Shown one piece after another: positions 27,201 through 37,244 of a DNA stretch of 43,210 bases. The stretch is taken from NCBI GenBank assembly GCA_943356445.1, contig CALREZ010000008.1, forward strand, positions 1 through 43,210, read 5' to 3'. The translations under genes were made by a program, and so were the position numbers. This DNA comes from Candidatus Nomurabacteria bacterium (GTDB lineage: Bacteria; Patescibacteriota; Minisyncoccia; Phycocordibacterales; CAIJYI01). Under the pieces are notes generated by a model that was not told the origin of the DNA, did no database searches, and saw only the letters and a program-made list of their open reading frames with translations. Within the stretch, counting starts at the first letter, position 1, and each line of letters begins with the position of its first letter.

Positions 27201-30200
27201 AAAACCATTCGCAATGTTATCAACTCCTTCGGTATTGGAATACAGAGCTTCCATACCGTTCGCGACGTTTTCGTTTCCTATCGTATTAGAGTAGAGCGCG
27301 TTAAAGCCATTCGCGACATTATCAGCGCCCTCAGTGTTGGAGAAGAGAGAGAATGCGCCGTTGGCTGTATTCTCTACACCCGTAGTATTTGAAGCGAGAG
27401 AGCTGATTCCGTTGGCGGTATTTTCGCTACCCTCAGTATTAGAAGTCAAAGCTTCCCAACCGTTCGCAACATTACTGCTTCCCGAGGTATTAGAGTAAAG
27501 AGCTTCCATACCATTTGCTACATTCTGAGTACCGGTTTCATTACTGTAAAGAGCAGAGACTCCGTTGGCGACGTTTTGAGAACCGGTAGTATTAGAATAA
27601 AGCGCTTCAAATCCATTCGCGACATTTTCAGATCCTTCAGTGTTAGAGAAGAGAGACCACATACCATCTGCCGTGTTATTTTCGCCAATAGTATTAGAAG
27701 CGAGAGAACTGAAACCAGTGGCGGTATTCGCACTGCCCTCGGTGTTGAGATTGAGAGCCTGGACACCGTTTGCGGTATTATAGTTTCCGGTAGTATTGGC
27801 ATAGAGCGCTTGATTTCCGGTTGCGACGTTATCGTATCCTTCCGTATTGGAATAAAGGGCTTCAAATCCGACCGCAACGTTCTCATAACCGGAAGTATTG
27901 GAGTAGAGGGCTTCGTTTCCAATCGCGACACTATTGTACCCGTCCGTATTAGACCAAAGAGAATACGCTCCGGCGGCAACATTACTAGACCCGGAGGTAT
28001 TGGAATACATGGATTGATACCCGCTCGCGACATTCTGAATTCCTTCCGTATTGGAAAGCAAAGATTGAGAACCTACCGCGGTGTTTTCAATACCGATCTC
28101 ACCATCTGCGGTATCTCCGACATTATTGTAGAGAGACTGATATCCGACGGCGACGTTGTCGCGTCCTCCGACATTGGAGTAAAGCGCGCCGTGTCCGTTT
28201 GCAACATTATTCACACCGTCAGTATTGGAGTAAAGAGAATTGTATCCCGTTCCGGTATTGTATGAACCCACAAGGTTGGAGTAAATAGATCCTTCGCCTA
28301 TTGCGGTATTTTCTGAACCGGTGGTATTGGTAAAAAGCGATTCATACCCCACTGCGGTATTGTCGGAACCTTCCGTATTCATTGAGAGCGCCAAAGAACC
28401 GTTGGCAGTATTGTTCTCTCCTGTTTCATTCGCGTATAAGGATTGATAACCCTCTGCGGTATTGTTGGAACCGCTATCGTTGCGATAGAGAGACTGATAC
28501 CCCGTGGCTACATTATTCTCTCCTGTCGTGTTTGTGTAGAGAGATGACCAACCGCTGGCGGTGTTGTTGTTTCCGGTTTCGTTATAGAAAAGCGATTGAA
28601 AGCCGTTGGCAACATTATTGATTCCTTCCGTATTGTGGTAAAGAGATTCAAATCCGTTCGCGGTATTTTCATAACCGAGCGTATTATAGTACATAGACTC
28701 CACTCCGTTCGCGACATTACTATAACCTTCGGTATTGAGATAAAGGGATCTCCAACCAGTCGCGAGATTGTTGTTTCCCGTCGTGTTGTTGAAAAGGGTG
28801 TGATCCCCGATGGCGGTATTCCAACTTCCTTCCGTATTGGCATAAAGAGAATATGCCCCCGTTGAAACATTGTCATTTCCCGTTTCGTTGGAATAGAGAG
28901 CCGATTCTCCATTTGCGACGTTGTCAATTCCCTCGGTGTTAGAAGCAAGAGCGTTCGCGCCCACGGCAATATTGGAATATCCAAGCGTATTGTTTTGAAG
29001 AGCGGAGGAACCGATGGCTATGTTGTTCTCACCTTCCGTATTAGTAAAGAGGGCGCTGGTTCCGATGGCGATATTGTTAATTCCTATGGTATTGCCATAG
29101 AGAGAATTATAACCGATACCCACATTATCGCTTCCTTCCGTGTTGCTAAAAAGAGCAGAAGCGCCGATGGCAACATTAACTCCTCCGGTAGTATTGGAAA
29201 GAAGAGCGCTGCTTCCTATGGCTGTATTGTAATTACCCTCCGTATTGGCAGAAAGAGCATTACTTCCCATCGCGGTGTTTTCATAACCGATCGTGTTTTC
29301 ATACAGAGAGTTGCTTCCGAAAGCCGAGTTGTCGCTTCCTGTTTCGTTGGCATAAAGAGACTGATATCCCATGGCGGTGTTCTCTGAGCCCTCAGTATTG
29401 GAGTAAAGAGAGGTGTATCCGTTCGCGGTATTATCCGCTCCCCCGTCGTTGAAGTAAAGAGCATAGGCCCCCGTTGCGGTAAGAGCGGAACCCTCGGTAT
29501 TGGAATACAGCGCTTGATAGCCGTTCGCGACATTTTCTTCGCCGATAGTATTGGAATAAAGAGTCTCCGTTCCGTTTGCGGTATTAAAGTTTCCTTCCGT
29601 GTTAGAGAACATGGAATCGCTTCCGTTCGCGACATTAGAGGCTCCCGCGGTATTAGAGTAGAGAGATTGGTCTCCATTTGCGACATTTCCGTAACCTTCG
29701 GTATTAGACCAAAGCGAGTAACCTCCGGTGGCTACATTGCTGTAACCGTCAACATTGGAATAAAGCGCTTGACTGCCGACGGCGACATTACGGCTTCCTT
29801 CGGTATTGGCAAAGAGCGCAGATGAGCCGATGCCGATATTTTCAACCCCGACAGTATTATTGTAGAGGGCAATGGTTCCGTTTGCGATGTTCGCATAACC
29901 TTCCGTGTTAGAGTAGAGAGACTGAAAACCATTCGCAACATTATTATTCCCCGTAGTGTTCGTATAAAGAGAGTAGGCTCCATTCGCTACGTTGCTTTCT
30001 CCTGTAGTGTTTGAGTACAGTGATTGGTAGCCGTTTGCTGTATTTTCAGAACCGCTAAGATTTAAATAAAGAGAGTAGGCTCCATTCGCGACGTTTGAAG
30101 AACCGTCTTGGTTAGAATGAAGAGATGAATATCCATTTGCCGTATTATTCTCACCCGTCAGATTAGAATACATTGACTCCACTCCGTTCGCGACATTGGC

Positions 30201-32079
30201 GTTTCCTGTATCATTGGAATAGAGGGCGGAATATCCGTTTGCGACGTTTTCGCTTCCTTCGGAATTATAAAAAAGAGACAACGCTCCGTTCGCGCTATTA
30301 CGTCCTCCTACTGTGTTTGTATAGAGAGCTTCAAACCCATTCGCAACATTATCTTCTCCTTCCGTGTTAGAATACAGAGACTGATAGCCGTTTGAGACGT
30401 TTTCACCTCCTGTTGTATTAAAAAGCATTGATTCGGCGCCGAATGCTGAATTTTGCGAACCTGTCGTATTCCAGAAAAGAGAATTCTGTCCATAAGCGGC
30501 ATTTTCGGAACCTATGGTATTGGAATAGAGAGATTCATTTCCTGTTGCGGTATTGCTGTACCCCTCCGTATTGGAATAAAGAGAAGTATTGCCGATAGCC
30601 GTGTTTTCGGTGCCGACAGTGTTGGAGTACAGCGAGCGAGAACCGATTGCCGTAATACCATCTCCTGTCGTATCATTTCGCAACGAATGATCGCCAACAG
30701 CGGTATTGTTACCCCCCCGTCATCGTCGTATTCCCCGCCAGCAACCCGAAGAAACTATTCCCCAGCGTCTTATTCGCAGTAATCAGATCGGTTCCATCGT
30801 ATTTAAAAGTATACCCATTCCCGATATTGATATTTCCTCCCACATCCAGCGTATACGCCGGACTGGTGGTACCGATACCGACTTTTCCGGTCGTCCGCCA
30901 AGCGTCTTCCCCGCTCGCCGTCCAGTTGCCGGTCGTGGCTCCCGCTATAAGATTTCCTCCCCAATAGAGGCTTCCCAATATATTGTATAAACGATTCGTG
31001 GTCTTTGAGGGAATGGCGGCAGTAAGATACAGCGGGCCGTTTACGGAAAGCGTATCGGAAGGAGAAGAAGTGCCGACTCCGACACGGCTGTTTGTCCCGT
31101 CGGTATACAAAACGCCGTTAGCGGAAAGCGTTCCCGTGAGAGTGGTCGCCCCTCCGACAGAGAGACTTCCGGAGAGGGTGGAATTTCCGGTAACAGTAAG
31201 ATCTTTTGATGCGGACAAACTTCCGCTGGTAACTCCGCCCGAAAAAGTTCCCGTCTGCGCGGAGACGTCTTTTTCAAATACTCCGTTCGTGCTGGCGGCA
31301 TTAAAAACAACCGCTTGACCATTCAGTCCGACATAAGCGGTTGGCGAAGAATGAGAGGGGGATGATCGCAAACCTTCTACTTTTTTTTGAAGAGCAAGAA
31401 TGTCTATCCTTGCTTGTGTGTCGTATACAAATTGAGCGCTTCCCGATTTCTTTTCAAGGTTCCCTACTCTGGAACTGAGAGCATTCAGCGTGGAAGCGGG
31501 AGCAAAAACGTTTTTGGGGGAAGCGACGATGGTATCGTATGATAAAACTTGGTTTCCGGTTATGACCGGAGCTGGTGAAGAAGGTTGAGTCGGGGTAACG
31601 GTCGGAGGGGCAAGGATCGGAGCCGAGGGAGATTTTACCGGCTGTTGAACTGCGGGCGTTGCGGGAGGAACGACTTTTGTCGGAGTCGTCCCGTCGCACC
31701 CGAGACCGAGAAGCGCTCTTGCTTTGCAATAAACAGAAGTCTGGTTTGCAAGAGCAAGATCTGAAGCGGCGGAAGATAACGCGATGGTTTCTTTTGTTCT
31801 TCCGCTTCCCTGTTCTATTCTTTTATAGAGGTCTTGATAACTTTTGGAGCTTAGACGGATTCCGGTTTTAACATAATCTTTCAGGACAAAAACTCCTTCG
31901 GCGAATATATTACAGAGATCATGGGCTTCAACCGCCGCGGTTTCCGCGATATTCGCTTCGGGTTTTCCATTGTCGGCTGAAGCAAAAGCTGTCGGGAAAA
32001 ATCCCGCGAAGAGGATGAGGAGAAAAAGGGTTTTCCTTTTCAAAAAATTGCACGCGAAAAGTTTTTCAGTCGGATACAT
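24240..32079 (-). CDS. giant secreted 17-aa-repeat (YadA-head-like) protein interrupted by a +1 frameshift at 30712-30718; ORF track shows it as 24240-30683 and 30709-32166
   Basis: N-terminal signal peptide (KTLFLLILFAGFFPTAFA), GIGTTSP motifs; then ~108 x 17-aa repeats (NTAxGxxSLYSNTEGxxN); repeat register continues across the frameshift; C-terminal DYVFDDPLYKHLSIDEIQTYIDENKHLP domain and Pro/Ala-rich tail. Confidence 0.85.
25160..30683 (-). repeat. 51-bp coding tandem repeat array (~108 degenerate units)
   Basis: 17-aa periodicity throughout, with NTEG tending to appear every second unit (34-aa superperiod). Confidence 0.9.
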
Positions 32080-32137
32080 ACTCAAGATTATATCACAAAA
32101 AATATAAGGGAGAACTTTGCTTGTGGATAACAAATAT

Positions 32138-32170
32138 AAAAATGGACAGAAGTTTTTTCTGCCCATTTTT
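32138..32170. terminator. terminator after ftsX
   Basis: AAAATGGACAGAA...TTCTGCCCATTTTT. Confidence 0.65.
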
Positions 32171-32189
32171 GTTTTATGTATTTTTTTCT

Positions 32190-33116
32190 TTATACTTTGA
32201 GATATTTGCGAACGGCGAGGAAACTTGAGACGGCGCCGAGCGACATTCCGACCATAAGGACGATGATGAATATCTGGAAGAAATTTTTGAGGTAGTACGA
32301 GTAGAGATTAACCCCGCCGAAAAAGTCTTGAGTCGTTCCCGTAAGCCAGAGGGTTATCGGGTAGAAAAGAATCATTGCCAACAAAGCCGAAACCGCCCCG
32401 TACATCATTCCTCCGACGATAAACGGCCCGCGAACATACATACTGCTTGCGCCGACGAGCTTCATCACGTTGATCTCTTCGCGCGTCATGTAAATAACCA
32501 AGCGAATGGTATTGAAGGTAATGAGGAGCGAGGTGGAGACGAGGACGAGGGCGAAAGTATAGCCGAATTGTTTGGTTCCGGCGATAATCTTCGTCAGACG
32601 GTCAATAATATCTTTGTTCTGTCTGAAATTAACCTTGTCTATGATATTCGTCCCGCCGGCCATAAGCGTATTTTGGCTCTCTATTTTTTTTGCAATGCCT
32701 TCATATTGGGACGGATCTTTGGCAATAACATTCAATCGCGCGCCGAGAGGGTTATCCCCTATTTCATTCAAGGCCTGCAAGGTCAGATAATCATCTTTGT
32801 GTTTATCTTTGAATTCGGCGATAGCTTGATCGCGGGATACGTATACGACGGAAGCGACTTCGGGCTGTTTTTCCAGATTGGATTTTATCTGCAGAATGTC
32901 GGCTTCAGGCGCGGCCGTAACAAAATACACGTTCACGTCCACTTTTTCTTTAAAATCCGAAAGTACCGCCTCCAAAATGACATTCGTGAAGATAAGGGAG
33001 ATAACGGTAAAAAGCGTTACCGTAACCACGAGAATGGAGGAAAGCGATACGAAGCCGTTTCTCCAAAAACTCAAAACCCCCGCGCGCAGTATTCTTTTTG
33101 TGTTAAGCCAAAACAT
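32190..33116 (-). CDS. ftsX: cell division protein FtsX
   Basis: FtsX-like permease: four TM segments, LVIYMTREEINVMKLVGAS; likely start MFWLNTKR. Confidence 0.92.
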   Translation of the reverse strand: MFWLNTKRILRAGVLSFWRNGFVSLSSILVVTVTLFTVISLIFTNVILEAVLSDFKEKVDVNVYFVTAAPEADILQIKSNLEKQPEVASVVYVSRDQAIAEFKDKHKDDYLTLQALNEIGDNPLGARLNVIAKDPSQYEGIAKKIESQNTLMAGGTNIIDKVNFRQNKDIIDRLTKIIAGTKQFGYTFALVLVSTSLLITFNTIRLVIYMTREEINVMKLVGASSMYVRGPFIVGGMMYGAVSALLAMILFYPITLWLTGTTQDFFGGVNLYSYYLKNFFQIFIIVLMVGMSLGAVSSFLAVRKYLKV

Positions 33117-33126
33117 ATTTTTTGTG

Positions 33127-33218
33127 AGAAAAAAGTTAAAAGTCAAAAGAAAAAAGTTTACGTTTTTTTCTTTTTCTTTTTTTTTACACTTTTTTCTTTT
33201 TACTTTTAACTTTTTTCT
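33127..33218. repeat. 31-bp inverted repeat made of heptads between ftsE and ftsX
   Basis: AGAAAAAAGTTAAAAGTCAAAAGAAAAAAGT (33127-33157) vs reverse complement of 33188-33218, one mismatch. Confidence 0.85.
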
Positions 33219-33898
33219 TAAAGTACATATTTCCCGCTCGCATCATCGCGGATGATTTTTCCTCCTTCCATGGTAATGACGCGTTTGCCGAGAAGATCAA
33301 TAATGCCTTTGTTGTGAGTGGTCAAAATCACTGTCGTTCCGATGTCGTTTATTTTTTTCAGGATTTGAACGATCTCGTAGGTGTTGACCGGATCAAGGTT
33401 TCCGGTCGGCTCGTCGGCGATAATAATGTCGGGCTGGTTCACGATCGCGCGAGCGATAGCGACGCGCTGCTTCTCTCCCCCGGAAAGGTGCCCGGGAAAA
33501 TCCCACGCTTTATTATTCAAATCAACGAGTTCAAGCACATGCGGTACGTCAAAAGCGATTTCGTCATCGCTTCGTCCGGCTGCCTCCATCGCAAAAGCTA
33601 TGTTTTCGTACACTGTTTTGTCGGGTAAAAGACGGAAATCTTGGAAGATCATGCCGATTCTTCGGCGGAGTTTGGTGACATCATTCCGGTGAAGTTCGTG
33701 GACGTTGACCGATTCAAAAAAAACGGAACCTTCGGTCGGTTTTTCTTCCGCGAGTAAAAGTTTGAGAAGCGTCGTCTTCCCCGCTCCGGAGTGTCCGACA
33801 ATGGAAACGAATTCATTATGCGCTATGGAAAAATTAATATCCTGAAGAGCGAGAGATTCATTCGGATATTTTTTTGAAACTTTATCAAAGTAAATCAT
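33218..33898 (-). CDS. ftsE: cell division ATP-binding protein FtsE
   Basis: [47 protein letters not shown]. Confidence 0.97.
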   Translation of the reverse strand: MIYFDKVSKKYPNESLALQDINFSIAHNEFVSIVGHSGAGKTTLLKLLLAEEKPTEGSVFFESVNVHELHRNDVTKLRRRIGMIFQDFRLLPDKTVYENIAFAMEAAGRSDDEIAFDVPHVLELVDLNNKAWDFPGHLSGGEKQRVAIARAIVNQPDIIIADEPTGNLDPVNTYEIVQILKKINDIGTTVILTTHNKGIIDLLGKRVITMEGGKIIRDDASGKYVL

Positions 33899-34037
33899 GG
33901 GTGAGCTTTTAGGTTTTAGCTGTTAGATTTTAGCTTTCCGAAAAAAGCCATTCCTTCTTATTCTACCAGTAAGAAGACGATGCGACAACAATACATTGTT
34001 CATTAATTTGTTCTCCGTTAAATTAAAATCTGAAAGC

Positions 34038-34916
34038 TTACAGATTTTTTTCCGCTTCAATGAATTCGTCCAATTCACCGTCCTCCAGTATGGCATCAAC
34101 TTTGCTCGTTTCCACTCCGGTACGGTGGTCTTTTACCATTTTATACGGATGCAAAACATACGAACGAATCTGGTTTCCCCACTCTATCTCGGTGGTCTTG
34201 CTGACATACATTCCGGACTCCGCGCTTTTTCTTTCCATCTCTTTCATTTTATACAATTTCCCGCGAAGGATATTCAGAGCTTTTTCTTTGTTTTGGAGTT
34301 GAGAACGTTCGGAGTCAACGTGAACGGAAAGCTTGGTCGGGAGATGAACAATGCGGACGGCTGTTTCTCTTTTATTTACATTCTGACCTCCTGGGCCGCT
34401 GGAACGAGCGAATTCTATGGAAAGTTCGCTCTCGGGAATTTCCAAGTCTTCGGTCTTGCTGAAGACGGGAATAACTTCAACCATGGAAAAAGAGGTATGG
34501 CGGAGTTTCTTTGCATTAAACGGCGAGATGCGGACAAGCCGATGAACTCCGGACTCATGTTTGAGCGTGCCATACGCATTCTTCCCTTCCACTTCAAACG
34601 TAAGATTTCTAAAACCCCCTTGGGTGTTTTCATTCTTGTGAAGAATCAGAATTGACCATCCGCGGTTGGCAATATATTTTTCGTACATGCGAAAAAGCAT
34701 TGCCGAAAAATCTTCCGAGTCATCTCCGCCCGCTCCTGAAAAAATGGTTATGATGGCTCCGCCTTTGTCGTATTTTCCTCCCCCTCCGCTCAAGAGCGAC
34801 TCTTTCAAGTCTGAAAGTTCTTTGACCAGCTCTTGCGCTTTGGTTTTGTTCTGCCAAAAGTCGGGAAGCATCATCATTTTTTCTATCTCTTCTATTCTTG
34901 CTTTCTGTTCTTCCAT
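34038..34916 (-). CDS. prfB: peptide chain release factor 2 (short N-terminus)
   Basis: SSGPGGQNVNK; SPF tripeptide in VRISPFNAKKLRHTSF; start taken at MEEQKARIEE. Confidence 0.95.
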   Translation of the reverse strand: MEEQKARIEEIEKMMMLPDFWQNKTKAQELVKELSDLKESLLSGGGGKYDKGGAIITIFSGAGGDDSEDFSAMLFRMYEKYIANRGWSILILHKNENTQGGFRNLTFEVEGKNAYGTLKHESGVHRLVRISPFNAKKLRHTSFSMVEVIPVFSKTEDLEIPESELSIEFARSSGPGGQNVNKRETAVRIVHLPTKLSVHVDSERSQLQNKEKALNILRGKLYKMKEMERKSAESGMYVSKTTEIEWGNQIRSYVLHPYKMVKDHRTGVETSKVDAILEDGELDEFIEAEKNL

Positions 34917-34954
34917 TGATTTCCATTGTATCAGACGAGCCGTAAATAGAAAAC

Positions 34955-34990
34955 ACCCGCCATGAGTAAAATGGCGGGTGCGTGTTTTCT
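34955..34990. terminator. terminator
   Basis: CACCCGCCAT-gagtaaa-ATGGCGGGTG followed by CGTGTTTTCTTTTT. Confidence 0.75.
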
Positions 34991-34993
34991 TTT

Positions 34994-35839
34994 TCAAGGC
35001 GTTTTTTTGAGAACTCGGCGAAGCGACGAGATCCTACGCGACTGAGAAAAAGCATCTTCTTTAACGTATTTCTCTAAAATTCCAATGACAGGAATCGGCG
35101 AACCGAGAATTTTCGCCGCAGTATTATCCGCAAGCACTTCTTTGACGACATACAGCACCGATTTGCACTGATCTTTGAAAAAGACAAAGAAAAGAACGAC
35201 TGTATAGGCAACGGTAGGATAGTCAAAAGCCGGATGCCACGTACCATGATAGATCAAGGAATAAAAGAAAATTTTTATCATGACCAGAACAGAAAACCAC
35301 CAACATAAGAACCAAAGGATATTTTCCACCGCCATAAGCAGCATATCCCTGTTTAGAACATGCCCTACTTCATGAGCGAGTATCGTCCATATCTCTTGAG
35401 GAGAACATCTCCAGTATGTTTCTTCCGTAAAAAGAAGGAAATCGGTTTGATAGCAATGCCCGATAAGAGCATTCACTTCTTCTGCTGGCCGACACGTAAA
35501 AAGGAGCGGCATTTCATATCCTTTTTCATCAAAAAAACTTTTGACGATATTTCTTTCCGTTTCGGTCGCTTCGCGGACATGAACATTTTTTCCGGCAAAA
35601 AGACGGTTAAGTTTTACCAAAAAAGGAGAGGTATCCTTCCGTTGTCTTATTTCCGCATGCAAGAAAAACGGGATCGGAACGAGAGAATAAAGAAGAAATC
35701 TTCCGTCAATCGCACCTTTTTCAAAAACGGCAAAATAAAAGCAAAAGATGGTGTAAATCGCAATGAGAATAAGAATGGAAAATTGGATCGTTCTTGCGGT
35801 CATTCGGAGATTCCGAACTTTTTTCATATCAAGGTCCAC
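34994..35839 (-). CDS. M48 family membrane metallopeptidase (HtpX-like)
   Basis: LAHEVGHVLNRD zinc motif; multiple TM segments; ADNTAAKILG. Confidence 0.85.
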   Translation of the reverse strand: MDLDMKKVRNLRMTARTIQFSILILIAIYTIFCFYFAVFEKGAIDGRFLLYSLVPIPFFLHAEIRQRKDTSPFLVKLNRLFAGKNVHVREATETERNIVKSFFDEKGYEMPLLFTCRPAEEVNALIGHCYQTDFLLFTEETYWRCSPQEIWTILAHEVGHVLNRDMLLMAVENILWFLCWWFSVLVMIKIFFYSLIYHGTWHPAFDYPTVAYTVVLFFVFFKDQCKSVLYVVKEVLADNTAAKILGSPIPVIGILEKYVKEDAFSQSRRISSLRRVLKKTP

Positions 35840-35941
35840 ACCGGCCTCCTTGGGGACGCAAACATATCTGTCTGCAAAAGTACCATGAATTCAATAAAAG
35901 CGCAAACAAAAAAGCGGCGGGGTACCGACGCTTTTTTCGTG

Positions 35942-36014
35942 AGCCACCTCGCAGGATTGAACTGCGGACCTTCTCGTTACGAGTGAGATGCTCTACCAAC
36001 TGAGCTAAGGTGGC
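35942..36014 (-). tRNA. tRNA-Thr(CGT)
   Basis: GCCACCT/AGGTGGC acceptor, loop CTCGTAA, T arm GCAGTTCAATCCTGC. Confidence 0.92.
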
Positions 36015-36016
36015 AA

Positions 36017-36100
36017 CGAGCTTTTAGCTTTTAGGTGTCAGCTTTTAGCTTTCCGTCGTTGTGAAGCTAAAACCTAAAACCTAAAAGCCAAAAGCTAAAT
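36017..36100. repeat. heptad-repeat inverted element between two tRNA-Thr genes
   Basis: AGCTTTT-AGCTTTT-AGGTGTC-AGCTTTT-AGCTTTC ... AGCTAAA-ACCTAAA-ACCTAAA-AGCCAAA-AGCTAAA. Confidence 0.75.
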
Positions 36101-36176
36101 TGGAGCCTGGTCGCAGGATTGAACTGCGGACCTCGTCATTACCAATGACGTGCTCTACCAACTGAGCTAACCAGGC
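36101..36176 (-). tRNA. tRNA-Thr(GGT)
   Basis: Acceptor GCCTGGT/ACCAGGC, anticodon arm CGTCA-TTGGTAA-TGACG, encoded CCA. Confidence 0.94.
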
Positions 36177-36345
36177 AAATTTTGATGTTTATTTATTTTT
36201 CTGTCTAATCAGCCAAAACAGCTAACCAGGCAAATTTTGATGTTTATTTATTTTTCTGTCTAATCAGCCAAAACAGCTAACCAGGCAAATTTTGATGTTT
36301 ATTTATTTTTCTGTCTAATCAGCCAAAACAGCTAACCAGGCAAAT
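36166..36345. repeat. three tandem 55-bp units plus 15-bp partial, each carrying the tRNA-Thr 5' end
   Basis: gctaaccaggcaaattttgatgtttatttatttttctgtctaatcagccaaaaca x3, identical units. Confidence 0.95.
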
Positions 36346-36382
36346 TACCCATACAATATATCTTATTTTTAAACAAAAAGAA

Positions 36383-36405
36383 AGGGGGTTCGCGAGAACC
36401 CCCTT
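36383..36405. terminator. terminator
   Basis: AAAGGGGGTTC-gcga-GAACCCCCTTT. Confidence 0.8.
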
Positions 36406-36418
36406 TATTGCCCATATT

Positions 36419-37090
36419 TTACGATACTTCTTCTTTGAGAGACGAAACTCGGCGGTCCATTTTTCGTTCCGTTTTGAAACGATGCATCACTTTGCTGGAA
36501 GCTTCTATCGCTTGAGCGATTTCGTCTTCGGTTTGTCCGAGCCGTATCTCTCTCACTCCGAAAGAAAAGCTGACGTTGCCGGCAAGGCCGGGGAAACGCT
36601 TTGCAATAACCGTCTCAAAACGCCTTCTGTTTTCCAAAAGAAGTCTCTCGGCTTCTTCAGGAGAAGAAGCGGCAAAAAGCAAAAGGAATTCGTCTCCGCC
36701 CTTTGAGCGTCGTACCACCAAGTCGTCTTGCCGTTTCCAGCGATTCAAAATGTTGGCCAGCGCCACCAATATGCGATCCCCGACGAAGTATCCGAAATCC
36801 GCATGATTATTCGTCCATTGAAGACCGTCCAAGTCCACAAAAGCGACGCAGTGCGAATGAGTATGAGACCGGTGAGCGGTGTGTTCTTCTTGCGAAGCAG
36901 CGGAAGACGCCTCTCTTTTCCTTTCTACGCTATCCATAACGTCAATGCATTTTTTTTCAAAATGTCTCATGATTCGGAGCCCGGTCAGCGGATCGTGCGT
37001 CAATTCGTTTTTGAGGTCTTTGATCGTTGAATACTGTATCCAAACGACCAAAAAGAGAAAAACAAAGGCCAAAAACTCTATAAGATTCAT
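36419..37090 (-). CDS. membrane-anchored GGDEF diguanylate cyclase
   Basis: N-terminal TM helix, DPLTGLRI, FVDLDG, RSKGGDEFLLLF. Confidence 0.9.
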   Translation of the reverse strand: MNLIEFLAFVFLFLVVWIQYSTIKDLKNELTHDPLTGLRIMRHFEKKCIDVMDSVERKREASSAASQEEHTAHRSHTHSHCVAFVDLDGLQWTNNHADFGYFVGDRILVALANILNRWKRQDDLVVRRSKGGDEFLLLFAASSPEEAERLLLENRRRFETVIAKRFPGLAGNVSFSFGVREIRLGQTEDEIAQAIEASSKVMHRFKTERKMDRRVSSLKEEVS

Positions 37091-37244
37091 AATTTATCCT
37101 CCCGGAAAATAGAATAGAAAATAACAGAAACCTGATATAATTTACTATGGATATAGAAATATGTCAATAGCTCGTGGTGATAGGGTTTGACAAAACTATA
37201 TATTGGATATATAATATATCCAGCATTAACTTCGGAGAGCCGTC

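Noticed and set aside
26369-28265. Several 130-230 aa ORFs on both strands inside the repeat array (e.g. 26369-27055 -, 27576-28265 +)
   Set aside because: 51 bp is a multiple of three, so the repeats keep alternative frames open; periodic composition artefacts.
25160-30683. CRISPR array from regular 51-bp periodicity
   Set aside because: Periodicity is protein-coding (17 aa), units are degenerate throughout and there are no distinct spacers.
32328-33209. 293-aa plus-strand ORF
   Set aside because: Antisense to ftsX; low-complexity F-rich C-terminus from the heptad hairpin; shadow ORF.
34038-34916. UGA recoding and programmed RF2 frameshift
   Set aside because: An RF2 with SPF and GGQ motifs is present and TGA ends genes such as 7042-7044; no CTTTGA frameshift site seen upstream of the short RF2 N-terminus.
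36166-36345. CRISPR array
   Set aside because: The 55-bp units are contiguous and identical with no spacers; no cas genes in the window.
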